Source: RGIG5327 sp045612485
Lineage (GTDB): Bacteria; Verrucomicrobiota; Lentisphaeria; Victivallales; UBA1829
Direction of reading: 5' to 3'
Assembly: GCA_045612485.1 (NCBI GenBank)
Contig: JAZKZE010000109.1
Coordinates: forward strand, 21,579 to 85,578
DNA length: 64,000 bases
A program made the position numbers and the translations under genes. The notes beneath the pieces were generated by a model. The model saw only the letters and a program-made list of their open reading frames with translations. It was not told where the DNA came from and made no database searches. Within the stretch, counting starts at the first letter, position 1. The number at the start of each line of letters is the position of its first letter. Shown piece after piece: positions 18,100 through 25,819 of this stretch.

Positions 18100-18624
18100 A
18101 TGAAAAATTTCAATGGTAAAATCCTTTTTCTTGACCGCTCTGATATCAATACAGACGAGATCATCCCGGCAAAATATCTTACGGAAGCTACCAAAAGTGC
18201 TTTGAAGCCCTACTGTCTGGAAGATCTGATCCTCCCCGGATTCGATCCCAAAAAAGACATTGAAGGCAAAAGTGTCATTGTGACCCGTGCCAACTTCGGC
18301 TGCGGTTCCTCCCGTGAACATGCCCCCTGGGTATTGGAATACAACGACATCAATATTGTCATTGCTGTAAACTTTGCCCGTATCTTCCGTCAGAACATGT
18401 CCAACTGCGGTCTTATGGCTGTTACATTGCCGGAAGAGACCATTGATGAGATCTTCAAACGCTTTGCCGGCACCCCCGCCGAATGTGTTACAGATTTTGA
18501 AGCCGGTACTCTTACCATCTCCAATGATAAAGATTCCATGACATGTTCCTATGAGATCAGCGGTTTTGACGCTGCTCTTGTGAAAGCAGGAGGCTGGGTG
18601 GAATACGCCGATAAAAATTATTGA
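18100..18624 (+). CDS. leuD: 3-isopropylmalate dehydratase, small subunit
   Basis: The swivel-domain partner of LeuC (174 aa). The substrate-specificity and phosphate region shows DRSDINTDEIIPAKYL near the N-terminus and the conserved ANFGCGSSREHAPW. It is translated from the same message as leuC and is followed by a good terminator. Confidence 0.95.
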   Translation: MKNFNGKILFLDRSDINTDEIIPAKYLTEATKSALKPYCLEDLILPGFDPKKDIEGKSVIVTRANFGCGSSREHAPWVLEYNDINIVIAVNFARIFRQNMSNCGLMAVTLPEETIDEIFKRFAGTPAECVTDFEAGTLTISNDKDSMTCSYEISGFDAALVKAGGWVEYADKNY

Positions 18625-18653
18625 TCGGCTGTATCCTGTTTGCAATATATGAG

Positions 18654-18694
18654 ATCCGGTTGTTCACTGCCGATGCAGCACAGCCGGATTTTTT
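18654..18694 (+). terminator. Terminator of leuCD
   Basis: ATCCGGTTGT (18654-18663) pairs with ACAGCCGGAT (18680-18689; one G-U pair), followed by TTTTT. Confidence 0.7.
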
Positions 18695-18769
18695 ATGCAA
18701 TACTGCTGTAAAGTTTCAGTTTGAGATTTATAGTGCAATTTTTCAGAATTATAATGCAAGCAGAAAATC

Positions 18770-18808
18770 TTGTATTTAACAAAACACGCTATATAGTATC
18801 TTGTTAAA
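18770..18808 (+). promoter_or_regulatory. Promoter and inverted repeat before the interrupted prepilin gene
   Basis: TTGTAT (18770-18775), 16-bp spacer, TATAGT (18792-18797). The box region is spanned by a perfect inverted repeat, TTTAACAA (18775-18782) and TTGTTAAA (18801-18808). Its position over the promoter suggests an operator. Confidence 0.45.
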
Positions 18809-18872
18809 GTTGAATACGGTGTTATATGGATCGCATATAAAAAATGAAAATAAAATACAGGAAACAAGTGAT

Positions 18873-19841
18873 ATGCGGAAAAAATATTTTACATTGATCG
18901 AACTTCTGGTGGTCACCTCACAACTCTGCCGTGATTTTTTCAAACGCTTTATTTGTACGGATCAGTACGGATGTGTACGGAAACATACGGAGAGTGCCGC
19001 TCACAAAAATACACCACATCATACTTGCAAAGCAAGTGCTTCATGTTTGCCGCAGGCAAACGCTTCATGCAGCAACGCTGCGCTTCACACGGCGGAGCCG
19101 TGCTTCATTCGATCAGCGTTCACGCTGATCGAGCTATTGGTTGTTATTGCCATCATTGCCATTCTTGCAGGGATGCTTCTTCCTGCGTTGAACAAAGCAA
19201 GACAGGCGGCACTTGCCACACAGTGTATCAACAATCAGAAACAGGTGGCATTGACTATTCAGGTTTACGCAGATGATTATCAGGATTTCTTTCCCGGAAA
19301 CTCCATTACCAATCCCACATTTTTTGCCTTTCCATTATACAGAAGCACCGGCTATATAAAGAATATGAATATAACAGTCTGTCCCTCCTTTTATCCCAAC
19401 AAATACAGTTCCGATAATCTGAACTACAACTCTCTTACCTACGGAACCTGTAATACGACCTACGGAACAAATTATTCCAGAACCTATCACAAAATGAGGA
19501 CTCTTTCCAAAATGTACAGTTATACCGGCTCTGCTCCGATCCCTCCCAGTATGCAGATCATGTACACCGATACTCTTGCCGGAACCGTTGTCGTTGGAGA
19601 AGGTAAACAGCGGCAGATGGCGAATTATTCCTGGCAGAATTCCAATACCGCCACCGCCAATGCTGTCCACCTGCGGCACTCCAAAAAAGCCAATGTGCAG
19701 CACGCCGACGGCAGTGTAGGCGCATACGGAGCCGCAGATTTCAGGAAAAGATACCGGTGGTTCTATAACAGCAAGGGTCCGGGTACAAACAGCGGGTATT
19801 CTCCCAATGTGCGTTATTATTTCGGCGTAGTTATGCAATAA
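18873..19841 (+). CDS. Prepilin-like protein with an in-frame inserted cassette
   Basis: A 322-residue pseudopilin-like protein with two prepilin starts. Residues 1-14 read MRKKYFTLIELLVV, but the hydrophobic helix then breaks off into a Cys/His/Ser-rich segment of about 68 residues. A second FTLIELLVV follows at residues 83-91, this time with the complete helix through GMLLPALNKAR. The two FTLIELLVV copies are exactly 231 bp apart and the frame is kept. Eight of the nine codons differ synonymously between the copies. The inserted DNA is an array of short hairpins. The C-terminus has the H-x-DG motif (HADGSVG) of the family. The ATG at 18873 has AGGAA upstream. A secreted TIM-barrel gene follows after 25 bp. 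Processing after SA at the second site would give a normal pilin; whether this happens is unknown. Confidence 0.8.
   Translation: MRKKYFTLIELLVVTSQLCRDFFKRFICTDQYGCVRKHTESAAHKNTPHHTCKASASCLPQANASCSNAALHTAEPCFIRSAFTLIELLVVIAIIAILAGMLLPALNKARQAALATQCINNQKQVALTIQVYADDYQDFFPGNSITNPTFFAFPLYRSTGYIKNMNITVCPSFYPNKYSSDNLNYNSLTYGTCNTTYGTNYSRTYHKMRTLSKMYSYTGSAPIPPSMQIMYTDTLAGTVVVGEGKQRQMANYSWQNSNTATANAVHLRHSKKANVQHADGSVGAYGAADFRKRYRWFYNSKGPGTNSGYSPNVRYYFGVVMQ
18956..18995 (+). repeat. Four 10-bp repeats beginning TACGG
   Basis: TACGGATCAG, TACGGATGTG, TACGGAAACA and TACGGAGAGT follow each other without a gap inside the inserted cassette. Confidence 0.75.
19023..19132 (+). repeat. Array of five hairpins separated by CTTCAT
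   Basis: Perfect stems with 3-4 nt loops: ACTTGC-aaa-GCAAGT (19023-19037), GTTTGCC-gca-GGCAAAC (19045-19061), GCAGC-aac-GCTGC (19069-19081) and CACGGC-gga-GCCGTG (19088-19102). The fifth, TCGATCAGCG-ttca-CGCTGATCGA, spans 19109-19132. The spacers are GCTTCAT, GCTTCAT, GCTTCA and CTTCAT. Stem sequences differ from one another while the spacers are conserved. The right arm of the fifth hairpin is the codons for TLI of the second prepilin motif. Confidence 0.85.
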
Positions 19842-19866
19842 ATCAAAATAAAACAGGACAATCACA

Positions 19867-22281
19867 ATGAAAAAGAAGAGTTTTGCATTTGTTTTTCTGG
19901 CGGTTTTTCTTGCCGGAAGTTTTTTCACACTTTCGGGGAAAGAAACTCTGGGAAAAGAGGTCAGGAAAAAGATCATCAGTTTCGGCAACAGCGGATTTAC
20001 TCCGGCAAATGTGGAAAAATATCTGGGGGAACTGGAAGAAAAATGGCTGCCCGGTTATGACGGGGTGAATATCATTACTTCCAAAAACGTGAAACTTCCT
20101 GACGGAAAAAGATTGAATCTGGAATGGAAATGGTTTTCCAAAACCAGATTTCAGAAAGAGTGGTATTCTGAAGAGATAAAAAGTTTGCAGAACATCCATA
20201 AAAAGGCAAAAAAATTCAAATACAACTTTCTGGATACAAGTGCCTCCTCCTTCACCGGGGAATTTGATCTTTTTGATGATGAATTCTGGGAAATCGTCTG
20301 CAACAACTTTTCTGTAATGGCGTATGTGGCAAAACAGGGGGGATGCAAAGGGATCCGGTTTGACCTGGAAGATTACGGCAATCAGCAGAAATTCCTCTAT
20401 CGTCCCGAATGTGGCAGAAGTTATGAAGAAGCATGGCAAATGGCACGGAAAAGGGGACAGCAATGGATGAAGGCTGTGGCAAAAGAGTTTCCGGATATTG
20501 ATATATTCTGTTTCTTCTGGCTGGATCTCATGTTCGGTTTTGCCGACGGTATGCCGGATACCAAAGGAAGGCTGGAAGCGTGTTCCACAGGACTTCTTGT
20601 AGCATTTATCAACGGGATCTACGACGCTCTTCCCCCCACCGCCCGGATCATTGACGGTATGGAGGAACGGGGATATGGCGCAAAGAATTTTACAGATTTC
20701 TGTGCCATGCGCGGTATGAGAGATGTGCGGTACAAGCGTCTCCTTGCTCCGGAAAATCATAAAAAACTCCGGGAACAGACTTCTCTTGCTGTTGCAACTT
20801 ACCTTTCTGCCTATTATGGCAAAAAAGGTGACTTTGATACGACCCGGACAAGAGAGAAAGAAGGATTGAGCCAGTTGGATTTTTTCCGTAGGAATCTTAC
20901 TTTTGCGGTGGATTTTTCCGATGAATATTCCTGGACTTACAATGGATTTTTGCGGAAATATTCCCCTGTACCCTCTTCTCACGGATGGCAGGAACAGAAT
21001 CTTCTGAAATCCCCGGAGATCCCCAGCCCTTATATCGGTATGGCTATCCCCGGTATTGAAGAGACCGTTCTTTTTGCAAAAGATCCCCACGCATTTGCCA
21101 TGAACCGGATCCGGAAGGATAAAAACCTTCCCAACCTTCTTCTCAACGGGGATTTTGAGTGGGGGAAAAAGAAGAAAAAAGAGGATATTCCTGTTGCTCC
21201 CGCTTGTGTGGAAGTGAAAAATGTTCCTCACTGGATATTTTATAAAAACAAGAACAGTGATGCAACGGTTTCTCTGGCAAAGGGTATGGGGATCGATAAG
21301 GGTACGGCAATAAAAATTTCCGGAAAGCCCGGAGCCAGTATCCACGCCAATGTGCGTGTGCAGCAGGGAAAAGTCTATGTAGTGCGTGCCGTAAGCAAAA
21401 AATCAGGTAAAGGCGGCGGGATTTTGCGTATCCAGTGGAAAAATGCCAAAGGAAAATGGCATAATCACTCTATGATCATTTCCGCCCCTTACAATGAAGA
21501 TTTGAGCAACGGCTGGAAAAGAGCGACTCTTTTTGTCCGCGAGATCCCGGAAACTTCCGCATACCTTTGTCCGCTTCTCACTTACACAGGAACAGGGAAA
21601 GAGGACAGTATCCTCATAGATAAAGTGGAGGTATTCAGTTTGTTTGAAGGGAAAGCAAAAGTTGCCCCTCATTTGAAGGATGCCATGGAAAAATGGCAGA
21701 AAATGAAAGAGGACAACAGTAAAAATGCTCTTTTGAAAACTGCTGTAAAAGTAAGTAAGACAGATAAAAATGAGAGGATCGTCAAAGGCGTATTCGGCGG
21801 CAGAAATATTTTGACAGATGAAAAAGTCCTTTCCGGAAATATTGTATTATGCAAGGCGGATTTTCAGTGCGGAAGTGCAAAAAAAATGCCGGGAAAATTT
21901 TTCAAAGCAGTTGGAAAAAATGTTGGCTTTGCCGATGATACTGCCGGTTTGCTGAAGGACGGAAACGGATATTTTCTTTTTCCGGTCGCGGGAATCAAAG
22001 CGGGAGAGAAATATAAAATAAGCGTGAAGGTGAAAAAGACTTCAGGAAACGTTCTCTGTAAAGTACAATATTCCACTCCGGGCGTAAGAGGATTCGATTA
22101 TGCCAGAGGTATTCCTGTATTGAAGGAAAAGAAGGCATTGGGTAATAACTGGGAAGAATATTCCGGAGTGATTACGATTCCTGAAAAAGTAAACCGTTTT
22201 TCTGTGATCGTAAGCACAAAGGGTCTGAAAAAAGGGGATCTCCTTTTCATTGATGATGTATCTGCAATAAAAGCGGAATAA
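19867..22281 (+). CDS. Secreted TIM-barrel-like protein with two C-terminal carbohydrate-binding-like domains
   Basis: An 804-residue exported protein of unknown activity. A signal peptide occupies residues 1-23. Residues about 35-400 look like a glycosidase-type barrel: KGIRFDLEDYG has paired acids typical of such active sites, and IDIFCFFWLDLMFGF resembles a barrel strand. Two beta-sandwich modules follow, about 425-610 and 640-804. Both end in the DSILIDKVEVF or DLLFIDDVSAI motif seen in CBM4/9-type and related domains. It is probably co-transcribed with the prepilin-like gene. Catalysis on a plant or host glycan is an inference; no CAZy family can be named from sight. Confidence 0.65.
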   Translation: MKKKSFAFVFLAVFLAGSFFTLSGKETLGKEVRKKIISFGNSGFTPANVEKYLGELEEKWLPGYDGVNIITSKNVKLPDGKRLNLEWKWFSKTRFQKEWYSEEIKSLQNIHKKAKKFKYNFLDTSASSFTGEFDLFDDEFWEIVCNNFSVMAYVAKQGGCKGIRFDLEDYGNQQKFLYRPECGRSYEEAWQMARKRGQQWMKAVAKEFPDIDIFCFFWLDLMFGFADGMPDTKGRLEACSTGLLVAFINGIYDALPPTARIIDGMEERGYGAKNFTDFCAMRGMRDVRYKRLLAPENHKKLREQTSLAVATYLSAYYGKKGDFDTTRTREKEGLSQLDFFRRNLTFAVDFSDEYSWTYNGFLRKYSPVPSSHGWQEQNLLKSPEIPSPYIGMAIPGIEETVLFAKDPHAFAMNRIRKDKNLPNLLLNGDFEWGKKKKKEDIPVAPACVEVKNVPHWIFYKNKNSDATVSLAKGMGIDKGTAIKISGKPGASIHANVRVQQGKVYVVRAVSKKSGKGGGILRIQWKNAKGKWHNHSMIISAPYNEDLSNGWKRATLFVREIPETSAYLCPLLTYTGTGKEDSILIDKVEVFSLFEGKAKVAPHLKDAMEKWQKMKEDNSKNALLKTAVKVSKTDKNERIVKGVFGGRNILTDEKVLSGNIVLCKADFQCGSAKKMPGKFFKAVGKNVGFADDTAGLLKDGNGYFLFPVAGIKAGEKYKISVKVKKTSGNVLCKVQYSTPGVRGFDYARGIPVLKEKKALGNNWEEYSGVITIPEKVNRFSVIVSTKGLKKGDLLFIDDVSAIKAE

Positions 22282-22317
22282 ACCTGTCTTTTTGCATTAA
22301 CGAAGTTTCATACAAAC

Positions 22318-23223
22318 TCAAGCCATTACGGCGGCAAAATCTGCCATGATTTCTGCCGCCGTATAATTATGGGAAATACTCACTTCATGTTGATGACTGC
22401 GCAGACGGGGTGCAGAAGCAAACTTCTTTTTAACAGTTTCCCAGTCAATATTACCGCGGGATAAAAGATCATGGGTATCTGTATCAGTGAAATTCCCATG
22501 CAAATGTGTCGTTACAATATATGGCAGCATTTTATCCAGAATATCATCATCCCAGGGGATGCGCCCTATGGAGCAGCACCGTGGGATCCAGCCGCATCTC
22601 CGTGTTCCGGAAGCAGACATGACATTGGCATGTCCTGCATCAAAACAAAGTCCGAGGAACGGAGAATCAAACTTGCGGCAGAACCCGGCAAGAACATCGC
22701 CGGAAGTTACTTCTGTCCAGATATTTTCCAATGCAATGACCACACCATATTTTTCTGCATGGGGCAATACTTTCTCCAGAGCATCCTCCACATAAGAACA
22801 CCATTCCCGCAAACTGTGCTTCGGTCTGTCCTTCACTTCAGGATCCGGTTCTGTATGAAAAGCACATGTATCTGCGCCAAACATTGCTGCCAATTCTATG
22901 GTCTGTCTGATACGGTCAAGCATTCTTTCCCGGGGGCCGTCAAAAGGCAGCGACATTTCTTCCCCTGCTCCGATACTCCTGTTCCATGCGCCATGAGCGC
23001 AACGGCAGGAGACACCATATTTTTCATGTATTTTGCGTACCGGCTCAATCCGCTGCGGATTATCAAGCAATTCCATAAGCAGATCACTGTTCAATGTCAG
23101 CAAATTCTGTCCGCAGGAAAGATTATCTTCAATATAGGCAGTAACAGCCCTGTCACTTTTATCATTTTCCGGCAGCCCGGCATAACCTACAAGGGGAATA
23201 TTCTGTACATTATAAAAAGCCAT
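22318..23223 (-). CDS. Sugar phosphate isomerase/epimerase-like TIM-barrel protein
   Basis: A 301-residue cytoplasmic protein of the xylose-isomerase-like/AP-endonuclease-2 superfamily. The metal-binding residues expected for this fold are visible in VIALENIW, LCFDAGHANV, THLHGN and HQHEVS. The substrate is unknown; relatives act on keto-sugars or inositol derivatives. The ATG at 23223 was preferred over GTG codons 6 and 9 nt upstream; none has a strong ribosome binding site. A promoter lies just upstream. Confidence 0.8.
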   Translation of the reverse strand: MAFYNVQNIPLVGYAGLPENDKSDRAVTAYIEDNLSCGQNLLTLNSDLLMELLDNPQRIEPVRKIHEKYGVSCRCAHGAWNRSIGAGEEMSLPFDGPRERMLDRIRQTIELAAMFGADTCAFHTEPDPEVKDRPKHSLREWCSYVEDALEKVLPHAEKYGVVIALENIWTEVTSGDVLAGFCRKFDSPFLGLCFDAGHANVMSASGTRRCGWIPRCCSIGRIPWDDDILDKMLPYIVTTHLHGNFTDTDTHDLLSRGNIDWETVKKKFASAPRLRSHQHEVSISHNYTAAEIMADFAAVMA

Positions 23224-23261
23224 AATCACCACATCTGAATGAAATATTTTTTACAGTACAC

Positions 23262-23293
23262 ATTAATATACACGCATTTTCTGTAAAAATCAA
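23262..23293 (-). promoter_or_regulatory. Promoter of the isomerase-like gene
   Basis: TTGATT (23288-23293), 17-bp spacer, TATATT (23265-23270) followed by AAT, minus strand. Confidence 0.55.
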
Positions 23294-23329
23294 ACCCGGG
23301 CATTTTTTCCATAACAACTCAAATTCCAC

Positions 23330-24241
23330 TCATCCAAGAAGAATGGAAATAAGTTCTATCTCCTGCCGGACAAGACCTTCATCGTCCAGAAGAAGCCACT
23401 CTCCCAGCCATCCCATACGGGTGGCAGCGATCATTTCCGGAAGATGTTCCCATGCCTCATCCGGCATAAAAGAATTTTTATAAAGAGTATCCTGCAATGC
23501 CCTGACAGCAGGTGAAGAAAGATTGTCCGGGTGATCCATGGCAAGACAGCCGATAAGTAGAGCCATATCATACCCGGGAAATTTCAGTCCTGTAAATTCC
23601 CAGTCGATCACCGCTTTGATCTTTCCATTTTCCATAAGAATATTTCCCGGATGAAAATCCCCGTGTGCAAACATACTTTCCGCTTTCCGTTCCCATTTGA
23701 AAAAAGGAGCAAGAAGTCTTTCAAACTCCTGAAGCCTGCCTGTAATGGAAGGTATTTTCTTTTGAGCAAATTTCATCAGTTCCGGAAGAAAATCCGACAT
23801 ATAAAAAACAGGATTGGGCATGGCAGGCAGATTACCGGCTCTGCTGACAGTTTTCTTCATCTGCAAAAGGAAATCTGCCCACAGGAATCCATATTTTTCA
23901 TTTGTACCAAACAAATGCCGGGATATTTTCTCTGCCGGGATATAGGGTCTCACCTGCCAGAAAAGACCATGGATGACCTCTCCGTGACAGCCGGATCGGG
24001 TACGGACAAACGGATGAACTGCCAAAAAATGGTTTTCTGCGAAAAATTCCAGAAGAAGATTCTGCCGGATCTGGGAAGTTTTTTTATTCAAATTATACCC
24101 TTCTGCGATATAAAACTTTCCCATATCATCCCGGAACAGGAAACGGCGTTCTGTCCGGTTGGGACTTCCGGTAATAAGAGAATGATCTTCTATTCCGGCA
24201 AAAGATATATTCCAGAAGGAAAGGATCTCTTCTTCACTCAT
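23330..24241 (-). CDS. Aminoglycoside phosphotransferase/choline kinase-like kinase
   Basis: A 303-residue small-molecule kinase fold. The catalytic loop is AHGDFHPGNILM and the metal-binding DFG-equivalent is AVIDWEF. The N-lobe is less clear. Families with this pattern phosphorylate aminoglycosides, choline, homoserine or sugars; the substrate is unknown. It lies 33 bp after the nhaC-type gene and is probably co-transcribed with it. Confidence 0.8.
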   Translation of the reverse strand: MSEEEILSFWNISFAGIEDHSLITGSPNRTERRFLFRDDMGKFYIAEGYNLNKKTSQIRQNLLLEFFAENHFLAVHPFVRTRSGCHGEVIHGLFWQVRPYIPAEKISRHLFGTNEKYGFLWADFLLQMKKTVSRAGNLPAMPNPVFYMSDFLPELMKFAQKKIPSITGRLQEFERLLAPFFKWERKAESMFAHGDFHPGNILMENGKIKAVIDWEFTGLKFPGYDMALLIGCLAMDHPDNLSSPAVRALQDTLYKNSFMPDEAWEHLPEMIAATRMGWLGEWLLLDDEGLVRQEIELISILLG

Positions 24242-24274
24242 AACAAAACCTCATTTTCAGTCCTGTTTCTCTCC

Positions 24275-25597
24275 TTACTGTTCCCATTTTTTATACCGGA
24301 AACAGAAGGCAATAATGATGGATACAAGCATAAGATACTGGTAATACTGCGTTCCAAGAAGATCCAGTGTGGAAACAGCAATACCGGAAGTTTTGGTGAT
24401 CCCCACCGCTATAAGTATCTGCGCCCCGTAAGGGATGATCCCCTGGATAAAACAGGATGCGGTATCCAGAATACTGGCAACACGGCGGCCCTGACAATGG
24501 TATCTTTCACTCAATTCCCGGGCAATGGGGCCGGCTATAACAATGGCTACTGTATTATTGGCGGTAAAAAGATTTACCACAGACACAAGCAGAAAAATCC
24601 CGATTTCACAACCTTTTTGCGTATGAATGGCTTTACGGATCTTTTCCATAAGAAATGTTATACCGCCGTTCCAGCGGATAAGTTTCAGCAATCCTCCGGC
24701 AAGAATGGCAACGATCAATGTTTCTGACATTCCCAGAGTCCCCTGCCCACAGGCACTTAATGCGCCCCAGATGTCAAAGGCTCCCGCACATATCCCCAGT
24801 ATACTGGAAAAAACTACACCGAAGAACAACAGTACCATGACATTGATCCCGCACAACGCCAGAGCCAGTACAAGAATGTAGGGAACAATAAGAAGGATAT
24901 GTTTCCAGTTTACACTTCCGGTGAACAGTTGCTCATAAGCATTGTTTCCGGAAAAAAGGTAAATCATAATAACAACCAGTGCCGCAGGAAGCACCATTTT
25001 GAAATTGGCAAAAAATTTCTCCCGCATAGGGACATTCTGCGTTCTTGTAGCAGCAATAGTGGTATCGGAGATCATAGAAAGATTGTCCCCGAACATGGCT
25101 CCCCCGATCACAGCCCCCAGCATCAATTCCGGTTTGATCCCCATGGGGGCGGTCAAGCCTGCCGCAATAGGGGTAAGGGCGGCGATCGTTCCGCAGCTTG
25201 TACCGATGGCAAGGGAAATAAGAGCAGCTATAACAAAAATCCCTGCCAGAAGGAATTTTGCCGGAATCAGACTGCGGGTAATCAAAACAGCGGCATCCAC
25301 AGCTCCCATTGCTTTTGCAACTGCGGCAAACGCTCCGGCAAGGATAAAGATGAGACACATAAGCATGATATTATTATCCCCCATCCCGGAGGTATAGACA
25401 TTGACTTTTTCCTGTATGGAACTTTTTCTGTTGAGAAAAAATGCCGATGCGGAAGCCACAGCAAAAGCGGCGGGCATGGGTACTTTATAAAAATCCTGTG
25501 CCCAGATGGAAAGCCCCACATAAAAAAATACAAAAACGAAAAAGGGGATCAATGCGGCAAAACGTCCCTTTTCTTCAGAATGAAATTGTGAATCCAT
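24275..25597 (-). CDS. Na+/H+ antiporter, NhaC family
   Basis: A 440-residue inner-membrane protein with about 11-12 membrane segments. Features of the NhaC/ArsB-like fold include LAIGTSCGTIAALTPIA, GGAMFGDNLSMISDTTIAA and the duplicated C-terminal half with FTANNTVAIVIAGP and QGIIPYGAQI. The start at 25597 has AAGGAG at 7 nt; the longer frame by ten codons does not. It would exchange sodium for protons or a related ion pair. Confidence 0.9.
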   Translation of the reverse strand: MDSQFHSEEKGRFAALIPFFVFVFFYVGLSIWAQDFYKVPMPAAFAVASASAFFLNRKSSIQEKVNVYTSGMGDNNIMLMCLIFILAGAFAAVAKAMGAVDAAVLITRSLIPAKFLLAGIFVIAALISLAIGTSCGTIAALTPIAAGLTAPMGIKPELMLGAVIGGAMFGDNLSMISDTTIAATRTQNVPMREKFFANFKMVLPAALVVIMIYLFSGNNAYEQLFTGSVNWKHILLIVPYILVLALALCGINVMVLLFFGVVFSSILGICAGAFDIWGALSACGQGTLGMSETLIVAILAGGLLKLIRWNGGITFLMEKIRKAIHTQKGCEIGIFLLVSVVNLFTANNTVAIVIAGPIARELSERYHCQGRRVASILDTASCFIQGIIPYGAQILIAVGITKTSGIAVSTLDLLGTQYYQYLMLVSIIIAFCFRYKKWEQ

Positions 25598-25819
25598 ATC
25601 AAACTCCTTTATAAATTTTACGGTCAATTAATTTAGTATAAAAAGAGAAAAAAACAAGTTCCGAAAAAATATAAAAGAATAAAAGAAGCAAAACTGTTTT
25701 TTCATTCATCCCGTCCGGAGTCCTGCTTTTTTCTGCGTTATTTACTTCAGGACTTGTAAAATGAGGGTATAAGTATTATCTTATCTGAAAATAACAGAAA
25801 AACACAAAAGGAAAACAAC

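Noticed and set aside
19023..19132. CRISPR array
   Set aside because: Spacers are 6-7 nt and the variable parts are self-complementary stems; no cas genes are near.
18931..19276. Other-frame ORFs in the prepilin cassette
   Set aside because: The frame joining both FTLIELLVV copies is continuous and explains the region; the others have no start signals.
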